Below are positions 15,508-24,167 of a DNA stretch of 64,000 bases, piece after piece. Positions within the stretch are counted from its first letter, which is position 1; each line of letters starts with the position of its first letter. The position numbers and the translations under genes are program-made. Source of the stretch: an uncultured Sphingomonas sp. (GTDB taxonomy: Bacteria > Pseudomonadota > Alphaproteobacteria > Sphingomonadales > Sphingomonadaceae); contig NZ_CAJXWX010000007.1 in the NCBI RefSeq assembly GCF_913062585.1, forward strand, positions 85,909-149,908, in the 5' to 3' direction. The notes under the pieces are model-generated. The model was given only the letters and a program-made list of their open reading frames with translations. It was not told the origin of the DNA and made no database searches.

Positions 15508-18384
15508 TCAGAAGAACAGCTTGCGGATCGACAGCCTGACCGTCCGGCCCAGCGGATCGAGATAGCCCGGCTGATAACCGATCGGAACCGTACCGGTGGA
15601 ATCGGTCACACGCTGCCGCTGGTTGAACAGATTGTCGACCGACAGACTGACCCGCGTGCCGCGCAGCCAGGGGTGCTTCTTCAGCAGGTCCAGACGCTGG
15701 CCCAGATCGGCGAACAGGCGGACGTCGACCGTGGCGAGGCTGCCGAAATTGAGCGGCTGCGGATTGCCTGGGGTGCCGCCATTGACCCGCGTGGCGCTCT
15801 GCCAGTCGCCCGAGAAACGCACGCCGACGCCATTGTTGGAATAGCCCGCCTGCGCCTCGATCTTGTGACGCGAGGTGCCGCCGCTCGACCCGATGGCATC
15901 GCCGCGAAGAAGGTCCAGATCGGGCCCGCCATCGGCGACGATGACCCGGTCCTCGAAGGTCCAGGTGTGATAGAGCGCGAACTGCAACCGGCCGCCGCCG
16001 CGACCGCCGCCAAAGCCGCCGCCCCGGAAACCGCCGCCGGGACCACCGGGGCCAGCACCAGGGCCACCCGGACCCGCACCGGGACCGCCCGGACCATCGG
16101 GACCGCCCTGCCCTTCGCGACGCGGACCACCCTCGCCGCCCGGTCCCCCGCGCCAGCCGGGGAAGTTCAGGCCCGCAAAGGGATTGGGACCGGTGCCTGC
16201 GCGAAACGCCTCGATCTCCTTCTGGATCTTCGACTTGATCGGGCGGGAGAAGTTGAGGCCCCAGCGCAGCTGCGACCGCTCGGTCCGCGCGAAGTTGATC
16301 GGGCGGGAATCGACGCGCAGCAGATTGCCCGCCGCATCGCGCGTGAAGCGGTCGGGGAACGCCTCCTCGATCGCGGCGGTCGGCGTCGGGAAGGACGCGA
16401 TCGGGTCGTCGGTGTTGATGCGGTAATAGTTGGCGGTCAGGTTGAGGTCCCGGTCTTTCCAGGGCTTCAGCGTCAGGCCCAGCTTCATGACATGACGGCT
16501 GTCCGCCACCAGCGCCGGGTTGCCGCCGCTCACCGCCGTGATCGTCGCGGTCGTGCCGCGCACATAGTCGAACAGCCGGACATTGGGCGTGGTGATCGTC
16601 GGATTGCCCAGCTGCTGCGCGGTCGGCGCGTCCTCCTGGTCGGTCCAGGAGGCGATGAAGCGCACACCCTCCAGCGGCGACCAGTTGGCGCCATAGCCGA
16701 TGGTGGTCAGCGTACCGAAGTCGGAGAGGTGATTGGCACCGGCATTCACGTTCAGCGACAGGTTGCCGATCGCACCCAGCACCTGGCGGTCGCGATTGGC
16801 GATGGGGACGTCCAGATTGACCTGGCCGTTGACGATGTCGCGCGACACGTCGCCGGTCTGGACCACGCCGAAGCGCGTCGAGCTGCTCGAAAAATCGCTG
16901 GTCTGGCCGCCCAGCTTGACGCTGGCCTGTACGTCGCCGGCGGGCATCGCGAAGACGCGGCCGTTGAGCAGCGCATCGACTTCGCCCGATGACGAGGTCG
17001 ATCGCGCAAAATTGCGCGACGCCATGGTCAGCATGTCCAGCGGGCCATAGGGGTTGGCGGTCGGGTCGCCCGCGTTCAACCGCGCCTGGAAGCCCGTCAC
17101 GTCCAGTCCGGTATCGGTCGCCACCCGGCTTTCGGCACGGTCGTAGGAGCCGGTCACCGACCAGCGCCACTTGCCGATATCGCCGTTGAACACCGTGCCC
17201 AGATGCGCGGTCAGCCCGGTATTGTTCTGGACCAGCGGGCCATAGGCGTCGCTCAGCCGCGTGATCGTCGCGCCGGTCGTGAAGGGCGAATAGGGATTGC
17301 CCGCAGGCAGCAGCAGATTGGCCGAGGGCAGGCCGTTCCAGCTGTTGCTCTGCGTCGTCTGCACCTCGGCGTTGAACGAGGCCGCCACCTTGGGGAAGAT
17401 GTTGCGCGCATAGACGATATTGGCGTCCCATTGCCGCTGCGCCGATTGCAGCGTGCGATAGGGCGTGACGTCGGTCGACGTCGCGGGGCTGCCCGCCAGC
17501 TGCGCCAGGCTGGGCGCGGCGGAGAGCCCGGCGGGCACGCCGACCACGCTGGGGTTGCTACCGGTCAGCGCGGCCAGGCCCGGATCGGCGGTGACGATGT
17601 TGCCGCCCAGCGACGCGTTGGACGCGGGCGCGACGATGCCGCGCTCCGCCTCGGTCAGGCGCGAGCCTTCGGTATAGTCGGTATGGATGCTCAACCGCTT
17701 GTCGCGGCGGATCTGCAGCCAGTCGAGCTTGCCCTGCCCCTTGGCCGATCCCCCCTGGGTCGGCACGGTCCCGACCGCCTCGGCCGCCAGCGAGCGGAAA
17801 CGCGGGCGAAGGACGAAGTTCACCACCTTCTGGTCGGCGCTATAGCCATATTTCAGCGCGACCTCTTCGGGGAAGATGTCGACGCGCTGGATCGCCTCGG
17901 TCGGCAGGTCGCGGATTTCCTGGAAGCCCGCGATCCGGCGGCCGTTGAGCAGGATCACCGGCGATCCGCCGCGCCCGCTGGTCGTCTGCGGCGCGAGTTC
18001 GGTCAGCAGGTCGGAGACGCTCGACACGCCATAGGAGCGGATATCGGCGGGGCTCAGCTGTTGGTCGGGCGGAATGTCGCCGATGACCTTGCCGGGTTCG
18101 CGGCGCGCGGTGACGACGACATCGCCCTCGTCGCCGCTTTCCTCGTCCTCGGCGGGGGCTGGTCGCGCCGCGCCGCGCGTGCGGGTGGCGGGCGCGGTCT
18201 GCGTCCCACTTGCCGGGGCGACGGTCGGGGCACTGCCCGTCATCGGCGCAGCGGCGGCGCCGTCGCCTTGGGCGGGCGCCGGGGCCTGGGTCGTCGTCGG
18301 CGTCTGGGCGGGCGGGGTCGCCACCTGGGCCTGCGCGATCGCTGGCGTCGCGCTCGCCACCATCAAACCCGCCCAAAGCCGCAT
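15508..18384 (-). CDS. TonB-dependent receptor with glycine-rich insert
   Basis: A 958-aa outer membrane protein. A signal peptide (MRLWAGLMVASATPAIAQAQ) precedes an Ala/Pro/Thr-rich region (about 20-75). The plug domain begins near residue 90 (DVVVTARREPGKVIGDI) with LLTELAPQTTSGRGGSPVILLNGRRI. The beta-barrel ends in a terminal Phe (LSIRKLFF). Between about residues 740 and 800 there is a low-complexity Gly/Pro/Arg tract (repeats of GGPG and GGFGGGRGGGR) inside the barrel, probably an extracellular loop. The plug form recalls receptors used for carbohydrates or peptides, but the substrate is unknown. It is monocistronic. Confidence 0.85.
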   Translation of the reverse strand: MRLWAGLMVASATPAIAQAQVATPPAQTPTTTQAPAPAQGDGAAAAPMTGSAPTVAPASGTQTAPATRTRGAARPAPAEDEESGDEGDVVVTARREPGKVIGDIPPDQQLSPADIRSYGVSSVSDLLTELAPQTTSGRGGSPVILLNGRRIAGFQEIRDLPTEAIQRVDIFPEEVALKYGYSADQKVVNFVLRPRFRSLAAEAVGTVPTQGGSAKGQGKLDWLQIRRDKRLSIHTDYTEGSRLTEAERGIVAPASNASLGGNIVTADPGLAALTGSNPSVVGVPAGLSAAPSLAQLAGSPATSTDVTPYRTLQSAQRQWDANIVYARNIFPKVAASFNAEVQTTQSNSWNGLPSANLLLPAGNPYSPFTTGATITRLSDAYGPLVQNNTGLTAHLGTVFNGDIGKWRWSVTGSYDRAESRVATDTGLDVTGFQARLNAGDPTANPYGPLDMLTMASRNFARSTSSSGEVDALLNGRVFAMPAGDVQASVKLGGQTSDFSSSSTRFGVVQTGDVSRDIVNGQVNLDVPIANRDRQVLGAIGNLSLNVNAGANHLSDFGTLTTIGYGANWSPLEGVRFIASWTDQEDAPTAQQLGNPTITTPNVRLFDYVRGTTATITAVSGGNPALVADSRHVMKLGLTLKPWKDRDLNLTANYYRINTDDPIASFPTPTAAIEEAFPDRFTRDAAGNLLRVDSRPINFARTERSQLRWGLNFSRPIKSKIQKEIEAFRAGTGPNPFAGLNFPGWRGGPGGEGGPRREGQGGPDGPGGPGAGPGGPGAGPGGPGGGFRGGGFGGGRGGGRLQFALYHTWTFEDRVIVADGGPDLDLLRGDAIGSSGGTSRHKIEAQAGYSNNGVGVRFSGDWQSATRVNGGTPGNPQPLNFGSLATVDVRLFADLGQRLDLLKKHPWLRGTRVSLSVDNLFNQRQRVTDSTGTVPIGYQPGYLDPLGRTVRLSIRKLFF

Positions 18385-18510
18385 GTCCGTCCCTTTTCCC
18401 GTTATCCGTCGGTTCGGGCGTTAGGACGCAAATGTCGCATAAATGTGCCGTCCGCGCCGACAATTGTCGTGAGGCGATGCAGGTGCGTGCGCGCCGTTTC
18501 TTTTGTCTTC

Positions 18511-18668
18511 GACCCCGGCGAAGGCCGGGGCCCAGGATCGAGGCTGTAGATGGCGCGCTCAACGAAGCGGGGGAGGCAATCGCGATCCGCCCGCTTTTGC
18601 CTCCCCCGCCTTGTCACTGTGCCGCCTCACCACCTTGGCAACTGGGCCCCGGCCTATGCCGGGGTCGC
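18511..18668. repeat. Nested REPIN-like element
   Basis: The 301-bp gap at 18385-18685 holds a symmetrical element. Outer arms are GACCCCGGCGAAGGCCGGGG at 18511-18530 and, inverted, CCCCGGCCTATGCCGGGGTC at 18648-18667; each is itself a palindrome. An inner perfect 13-bp inverted repeat lies between them (GCGGGGGAGGCAA at 18567-18579, TTGCCTCCCCCGC at 18597-18609). The outer arms belong to the same family as the doublet at 59281-59394. It may also terminate the reductase gene. No transposase is nearby. Confidence 0.7.
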
Positions 18669-18685
18669 GCCGATGGTCGGCGAAA

Positions 18686-19498
18686 TTAGCCCGCAAACGC
18701 CTTTTCGATCACATAGGCACCCGGCTGCGCGTTCGAGCCTTCGGGGAAGCCCATCTCTTCGAACTTGGCGCCGAGCGACTTGATCATCTCCATGCTCCCG
18801 CACATCATGATCCGGTCGGTTTCCGGGTTGAAGCCGTGCGCGCTGGGCAGCCCGGCGAACAGGCGGCCATCGTCGATCAGCGCGTCGATGCGCCCCGAGG
18901 TGTGGAACGGCTCGCGCGTGACGGTGGGCACATAGTGGAACTTCTCCTGCGCCACGTCGCCGACCAGGGGATCGTCGGCCAGCTTGGCCGCCAGCTCGTC
19001 ATGAAAGGCCAGGTCGCTGACCCGGCGGACCGAGTGGACGATCACCACCTCGTCGAACATGTCATAGATGTCCGGGTCGCGCGCGACCGACAGGAAGGGG
19101 GCAAGGCCCGTGCCGGTCGACAGCATGAACAGCCGCTTGCCGGGCAGCAGCGCGTCGGCGACCAGCGTGCCGGTGGGCTTGCGGCCCAGATAGATCTGGT
19201 CGCCCGGCTGCACCTTCTGCAGCTTGCTGGTCAGCGGGCCGTCCTGGACCTTGATCGACAGGAAATCGAGCTTCTCGTCATAGGCCGGGCTGGCGACCGA
19301 ATAGGCGCGCAGCAGCGGCTTGCCGTTGTCGCCCTGGAGCCCGATCATCACGAACTCGCCCGAGCGGAAGCGGAAGCTGTCGGGGCGCGACACCGAGAAG
19401 GAGAAGAGATGCTCGTTCCAGTGGTGGACGCTCTGAACCGTCTCGACGCTCAGCGCGGTGGTCGGGCTCAGTTCGGGCAGGGCAGTATCGGTCGACAA
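18686..19498 (-). CDS. fpr: Ferredoxin--NADP(+) reductase
   Basis: A 270-aa FAD enzyme moving electrons between NADPH and ferredoxin or flavodoxin. The FAD site includes RAYSVASPAYDE; the NADP site includes FMLSTGTGLAPFLSVARDP. The conserved C-terminal MMCGSMEMIKSLG and an aromatic-poor end (VIEKAFAG) match the bacterial subclass typical of alphaproteobacteria. The start is TTG 19498 with AAAGGAG nine bases upstream. It lies 85 bp downstream of a siderophore receptor on the same strand and could be cotranscribed, which would fit a role in iron release, although fpr is also a general stress gene. Confidence 0.93.
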   Translation of the reverse strand: MSTDTALPELSPTTALSVETVQSVHHWNEHLFSFSVSRPDSFRFRSGEFVMIGLQGDNGKPLLRAYSVASPAYDEKLDFLSIKVQDGPLTSKLQKVQPGDQIYLGRKPTGTLVADALLPGKRLFMLSTGTGLAPFLSVARDPDIYDMFDEVVIVHSVRRVSDLAFHDELAAKLADDPLVGDVAQEKFHYVPTVTREPFHTSGRIDALIDDGRLFAGLPSAHGFNPETDRIMMCGSMEMIKSLGAKFEEMGFPEGSNAQPGAYVIEKAFAG

Positions 19499-19583
19499 AC
19501 CTCAAAACTCCTTTGCGCCCCTTGCCCGCCGATCGGTCGGCGGGGCGGGCGGATACGTCATATGCGAATGAATCGGGTGCGCC

Positions 19584-21836
19584 TTACCAAGAATAGCGCA
19601 GGCTGCCTACAAAGGTCCGCGATGCCCCGTAATAGCAGCCATTGTTGAAGAAACAGCTGGTGATGTGGCGCTTGTCGAACAGATTGGCGACATTGGCGGT
19701 CAGGCTCAGCCCCGCCATCGCCGGGCTGACCCGGCCGAGATCATAGCCGAGCATCAGGTCGGCCAGCCAGTAATCGGGCGACTGAAAGCGGCGGACAACC
19801 GTTTTTCCCGCCGCGACGGTGGTGGCGGTGCCATCCGAGTCGCCGACATAGCGGACTCCGGCGCCCAGGCTCAGCCCGCCCAGCGCGCCCGCCGTCCCCG
19901 CCTTGCCCAGGTCATAGGACAGGAAGCTCGACGCGCTCCATTGCGGGACACCTAGCGGCCGCGTGCCGGTGACACCGCTCAGCTGGTCACCGGAGCCGAC
20001 CACGGGCGAGCCCTGCGTCACGCGCGGGTCGTTATAGGTCGCGGCGACCACCACGTCGAAGCCCGGCGCCACCGTGCCGCGCCCATCCAGTTCGATGCCG
20101 CGGATCGCGACTTCGCCGATCTGCACCTGCGCATTGGTCGGGATATTGCCGGTGCCCGCGCGCGGATCGGCGACCGGAACGTTGCGGCGGCGCAGGTCGA
20201 AGGCGGACAGGGTGAACAGCGCGGTCGTGCCGCGCGGCTGGTATTTCAGCCCCGCCTCATATTGGCGCCCGGTGACGGGGGTGAAGTTGCGGCCATCCCA
20301 TGTGCTGCCTGTCTGCGGCTCGAAACTCTCCGAATAGCTGACAAAGGGCGAAAGGCCGATCTTGGTCTCGTAGAGCGCGCCCAGGCGCGTGGTGAAGGCG
20401 GTCTGGTTCAGCCGGGTGACGGCGCTGGTATTCAGATTCTGCGTCGTCTGGTTGTACGTGTCCCACCGCCCGCTGGCGATCAGTTGCAGGCCGCCGATCG
20501 CGATCTGGTCCTGAAGATAGACGCCGACCTGATCGCGCTTGGTGTAGTTATGCGTCTGGGTGATCGGGAAGCTCGGCAGCGGCACGCCATAGGCCGGCGC
20601 GAACAGGCTGAGGTTCGGGATGTTGAACACCGGGTTCGCATTGGTGCCGGTATAGAAGGCCTGGTAATTCTCGCCGCGATTATGCTGCCAGTCGACGCCG
20701 GCCAAAAGGGTGTGGCGGACGGGGCCGGTATCGAGCTTGCCGACCAGGTGATTGTCGACGGTGAAGGTCTGGAACGCCTCGTCCGATCCGCCGCCGCCGC
20801 GTTGCAGGGTCGAGAAGTCGCTATTGCCGCCACGCGTGACATAGCCCGAGCCATAGATCTGCCGGTAATGCAGCCCAATGGCCAGATAGCGCGCATTGGT
20901 GGTCCAGCTCAGCCGGTCGTTCAGGTCGTGGCGGAACAGGATCGTCGCCGATTTCTGGGTCCGGTCGAACGCTTCGTATGACGGCTCGGAGGTGTTGAAA
21001 TCGACCGGTAGCACGCCGAACGGATTGGGCAGCGCCGAGCCATAGACCGGCACCCCGCTATAGGAGCCCGATTCGGGATCGCGTTGATAGTTCAGGATCA
21101 GGGTGACGCTGGTCGCACTGTCCGGCGCGAAGGTCAGCATGGGGCGGGCATAATAGCGGCGATTGGCGGTATATCGGATGAAGCCGTCCGACTCCTCGGC
21201 GCCCGCGATGATGCGGAACAGCCAGCGATTATCGGCATCGAGCGGGCGATTCACGTCGATGCTGGAGCGCAGCAGCGCGTAATTGCCCGCCGCCAGTTCG
21301 ATCCGTCCGCCCGCGCCCGCATAGGGCAGCTTGCTGGTCAGGTTGACGAGGCCGCCGGGCGTGCCCGAACCATAGGTGACGCCCGCCGGCCCCTTCACGA
21401 CGTCGACCGATTCGACCAGATGGAAATCGACCTGCGGGCTGGCATAGACGCCGCCGAGCAGCCGCATCCCGTCCATGAAGATGCCCGGCGCGAAACCGCG
21501 CAGGTACAGCTGGTCGTAACGGGTGGCGACATTGCCGCGCTGGTTGGGTGCGACACCCGCGACATAGCCCAGCGCCTGGTTGATCGACTGCGCATTGCGG
21601 CGGGTGAGTTCCGCCTGGTCGATGACCGCGATCGTCTGGGGCGTGGCGATCAGGGGAATGTCGGTCTTGGTGCCCGACGTCCCGCTCTTCTTCTCGCGCT
21701 CGCCCTGGACGACGATCTCTTCGTTGCGCAGCTTCTGCGCGTCGTCGTCGATCGGTCGTGCCGAAGCAGGGATGGCACTCCCCAGCATGACGCTCGTGGC
21801 ACATGCGACCAGCAGCGTTCCGCGAAGCCCGCGCAT
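19584..21836 (-). CDS. TonB-dependent siderophore receptor
   Basis: A 750-aa outer membrane receptor. Signal peptide MRGLRGTLLVACATSVMLGSAIPASA, then the TonB box region and plug: TPQTIAVIDQAELTRRNAQSINQAL, YLRGFAPGIFMDGMRLLGG and SVDVVKGPAGVTYGSGTPGGLVNLTSK. These are signatures of the FhuA/FpvA/FecA ferric-siderophore class. The barrel ends with an aromatic residue (SLRYSW). There is no N-terminal signalling (STN) domain. It is divergent from the DUF3649/PepSY/DUF3325 genes with a Fur-box-like palindrome between them. Confidence 0.93.
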   Translation of the reverse strand: MRGLRGTLLVACATSVMLGSAIPASARPIDDDAQKLRNEEIVVQGEREKKSGTSGTKTDIPLIATPQTIAVIDQAELTRRNAQSINQALGYVAGVAPNQRGNVATRYDQLYLRGFAPGIFMDGMRLLGGVYASPQVDFHLVESVDVVKGPAGVTYGSGTPGGLVNLTSKLPYAGAGGRIELAAGNYALLRSSIDVNRPLDADNRWLFRIIAGAEESDGFIRYTANRRYYARPMLTFAPDSATSVTLILNYQRDPESGSYSGVPVYGSALPNPFGVLPVDFNTSEPSYEAFDRTQKSATILFRHDLNDRLSWTTNARYLAIGLHYRQIYGSGYVTRGGNSDFSTLQRGGGGSDEAFQTFTVDNHLVGKLDTGPVRHTLLAGVDWQHNRGENYQAFYTGTNANPVFNIPNLSLFAPAYGVPLPSFPITQTHNYTKRDQVGVYLQDQIAIGGLQLIASGRWDTYNQTTQNLNTSAVTRLNQTAFTTRLGALYETKIGLSPFVSYSESFEPQTGSTWDGRNFTPVTGRQYEAGLKYQPRGTTALFTLSAFDLRRRNVPVADPRAGTGNIPTNAQVQIGEVAIRGIELDGRGTVAPGFDVVVAATYNDPRVTQGSPVVGSGDQLSGVTGTRPLGVPQWSASSFLSYDLGKAGTAGALGGLSLGAGVRYVGDSDGTATTVAAGKTVVRRFQSPDYWLADLMLGYDLGRVSPAMAGLSLTANVANLFDKRHITSCFFNNGCYYGASRTFVGSLRYSW

Positions 21837-21853
21837 AAAATTACTCCCTGCTA

Positions 21854-21870
21854 TTGATAGTGACTCTCAA
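21854..21870. promoter_or_regulatory. Fur-box-like palindrome
   Basis: TTGATAGTGACTCTCAA: TTGA, AGT / ACT, TCAA form perfect arms with single unpaired bases between them. It resembles Fur operators (GATAATGATTCTCA type). It lies 18 bp upstream of the siderophore receptor start and about 45 bp upstream of the divergent small membrane gene, so one site could repress both under iron sufficiency. Confidence 0.7.
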
Positions 21871-21914
21871 ATGCTGCTAAAGCCATGTCATCATCATGAC
21901 AAGGGCCATCCCGC

Positions 21915-22241
21915 GTGCCAGCCAGCCAAGCCATTGACGAACACGCCGGACGCCGCTGGCGGGCCGGATTCGCCATGGCGTGGCGGTGGATCACCGCCGC
22001 CATCGGAGGCTATGGATTCGCGGTCGCCGCGGCGATGCTGGCCGCGCGGACCCTGCCCGCCGCCGGTCCGCTGGCGCGGATCGAGGCGACCGGCTGGCCG
22101 ATGATCCTCTCCTTCCTGGTCTATGCCGGGATCGGGCTATGGTCGCTGCACGACGTCCGGCTGGGCCGGGTCGGCGCGGTGGTCTGGGGCGGGGCGCTGG
22201 CGATGGCGGTGCTGCTCAAGCTGCTGGGCGTCCGGCCGTGA
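21915..22241 (+). CDS. Small inner-membrane protein, DUF3649-like
   Basis: A 108-aa protein with three hydrophobic segments (AWRWITAAIGGYGFAVAAAML, PMILSFLVYAGIGLWSL, GALAMAVLLKLLGV). Size, topology and position before a PepSY-TM gene and after a siderophore receptor match the DUF3649 proteins of iron-uptake loci. Its stop overlaps the next gene (GTGA). The exact role is unknown; the family is assumed to help the partner PepSY protein. Confidence 0.7.
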   Translation: MPASQAIDEHAGRRWRAGFAMAWRWITAAIGGYGFAVAAAMLAARTLPAAGPLARIEATGWPMILSFLVYAGIGLWSLHDVRLGRVGAVVWGGALAMAVLLKLLGVRP

Positions 22242-23800
22242 GCGCCGCTGCCAGGAAACAGCCGGGCTGGCGCCAGACCATGGCCTGGGCGCATGGCTGG
22301 CTGGGCCTGATCGCCGGGTGGATCCTGTTCACCATGTTCCTGACCGGCACCTCGGCCTATTTCCGGCCCGAGATCACCCAGTGGATGCAGCCGGAAATCC
22401 GCGCACAATCCGCCACCCCGGCGCAGGCGGCGGCCTCGGCGATCCGCCATCTGTCGCGGATCGGGCCCGACGACCTGCAATGGTATATCTATCTGCCCGA
22501 CGAGCGGACGATCGCCACCCGCGTCTTCCGCATCCCCGCCAAGCCCGATCCCCGGGCACGCGGCGGCGAGTTCGATCTCGACCCGGTCAGCGGCGCCCCC
22601 CTGATCGCGCGCGAGACGCGTGGCGGCGAGCATTTCTATCGCTTCCATTTCCAGCTTCAGCTGCCGCACCCTTGGGGGCGCTGGCTGGCCGGGCTGTGCG
22701 CGATGGCGATGCTGGGCGCGATCATCTCGGGCGTGATCACGCACAAGCGCATCTTCGCCGACTTCTTCACCCTGCGCTGGAACAAGGGGCAGCGCAGCTG
22801 GCTTGACGCGCACAATGTCTCGGCGGTGTTCGGCCTGCCCTATCATGCAATGATCACCTATACCGGGCTGATCACGCTGATTACGATGTACATGCCGTGG
22901 CCGGTGGTGATGAACTATCCCAAGCCCGCGCAATTCCTGCAGACCGCCTATGGGACGCCCGAGGATGTGCCCGCCAGCGGCCTGCGCCGTCCGCTCGTCG
23001 CCATCGCGCCGCTGATCGCGGATGCCGAACGCCGGCTGGGCGGTCCCGCCACCCGTGTCATCGTCCAGAATCCCGGCGACGCCGCCGCGCGCGTCTCGAT
23101 CGCGCTCGCCAAGCGCGGCGCGATCAGCGCGCGCACCCCCACCGTCACCTATGAGGGCGCGACCGGCCGCTTCGTCAGCCGCAGCGGCGACCCCGCCTCG
23201 GCGATCGAGACGGCGGGGGTGATGCTGGGCCTGCATGTCGCGCAATATGCGGGCATCGCGCTGCGCTGGGCCTATTTCGTCCTGGGGCTGACCGGCACCG
23301 CGATGGTCGGCACCGGCCTGCTGCTATGGACCGCCAAGCGGCGCAAACCCGGCGCAGCGCCGTTTTTCGGACTGAGGCTGGCGGAGCGGCTGAACATCGC
23401 GGTCATCGCCGCCTTCCCGACCGGCATGGCCGCCTATCTGCTCGCCAACCGGCTGATCCCGGCGGACATGGCCGCGCGGGCCGATATGGAGGTATCGGCG
23501 ATGTTCTGGACCTGGGGCCTGCTGGCGCTGGCGCAGTTGGGCCTGCCCGCCCGGCGCGCCTGGACGATGGTGTTCGGCCTGGCCGCCGCAGCCTGGGCCG
23601 CGATCCCGCTCGTCAATGCGCTGACGACCACGCGCTGGCTGATCCCCGCGCTGCTCGACGGCGACCATCTGTTCGCCGCCTTCGACCTCGCCTGCCTGGC
23701 CATCGGTATCGGTTTCGCCGTTGCCGCGCGGGTCAGCGCGCGTCCCGCCGCCCGTACTCCCAGACGGACCCGTCACCCCCTGGAGCCCGCCCATGCTTGA
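22238..23800 (+). CDS. PepSY-TM inner-membrane protein of iron uptake
   Basis: A 520-aa protein. The first helix (AHGWLGLIAGWILFTMFLTG) precedes a periplasmic PepSY-type region. Further helices carry conserved histidines (LPHPWGRWLAGL, THKRIFADFF, LDAHNVSAVFGLPYHAMITYTGL). A second cluster of helices forms the C-terminal third. PepSY-TM proteins such as FoxB and FpvG are linked to reduction or release of siderophore iron, and the histidines could bind heme. The start is GTG 22238, overlapping the previous stop; an earlier in-frame ATG at 21980 lies inside the previous gene. It overlaps the next gene by 8 bases. Confidence 0.85.
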   Translation: MSAAARKQPGWRQTMAWAHGWLGLIAGWILFTMFLTGTSAYFRPEITQWMQPEIRAQSATPAQAAASAIRHLSRIGPDDLQWYIYLPDERTIATRVFRIPAKPDPRARGGEFDLDPVSGAPLIARETRGGEHFYRFHFQLQLPHPWGRWLAGLCAMAMLGAIISGVITHKRIFADFFTLRWNKGQRSWLDAHNVSAVFGLPYHAMITYTGLITLITMYMPWPVVMNYPKPAQFLQTAYGTPEDVPASGLRRPLVAIAPLIADAERRLGGPATRVIVQNPGDAAARVSIALAKRGAISARTPTVTYEGATGRFVSRSGDPASAIETAGVMLGLHVAQYAGIALRWAYFVLGLTGTAMVGTGLLLWTAKRRKPGAAPFFGLRLAERLNIAVIAAFPTGMAAYLLANRLIPADMAARADMEVSAMFWTWGLLALAQLGLPARRAWTMVFGLAAAAWAAIPLVNALTTTRWLIPALLDGDHLFAAFDLACLAIGIGFAVAARVSARPAARTPRRTRHPLEPAHA

Positions 23801-24167
23801 TACGATTGCTTTGTGCTTCATCGCTTTCTGGCTGCTCGCCGCCGGCTCGCATCGTCATGCGCGCGAGGCGGGGACGCTGCACGATGCACGGCTGCGCACC
23901 GGCCTGAAGCTGCTGGGCGGCGCGGTGCTGCTGCTGGCGCTGTCGGGCTGCGGCACGGCGATCACCGGCGAGCGGATCGTGCGGATCTTCGGCGCCGCCG
24001 CGATCGCGGGCGTCGCGCTCAACCTGATCCTGTCGGTCCGGGCGAGCGCCGCCTTTGCCCCCTTGCGCGCGGTCAACCGGCTTGCGGGTCGAACACGGAC
24101 CAGCCGGTCCGCTGCACCAGCCGTTCGAGCGCCAGCGTACCAAGCTGCGAATTCCCGCGCGCGTTGA
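23793..24167 (+). CDS. DUF3325-like small membrane protein
   Basis: A 124-aa protein with three hydrophobic segments ([54 protein letters not shown]). The early HRHAREAG motif and the position after PepSY-TM match DUF3325. The ATG at 23793 overlaps the PepSY stop. The last ~30 residues ([16 protein letters not shown]...) are basic and low-complexity. They read antisense through the end of the glutaminase gene, so the original stop may have been lost and the natural C-terminus may be near residue 95. Confidence 0.7.
   Translation: MLDTIALCFIAFWLLAAGSHRHAREAGTLHDARLRTGLKLLGGAVLLLALSGCGTAITGERIVRIFGAAAIAGVALNLILSVRASAAFAPLRAVNRLAGRTRTSRSAAPAVRAPAYQAANSRAR

Noticed and set aside
16000..16170. 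DNA tandem repeat or CRISPR-like array in the GC-rich tract
   Set aside because: The repetitiveness comes from glycine/proline codons in a receptor gene; there are no regular spacers or conserved direct repeats.
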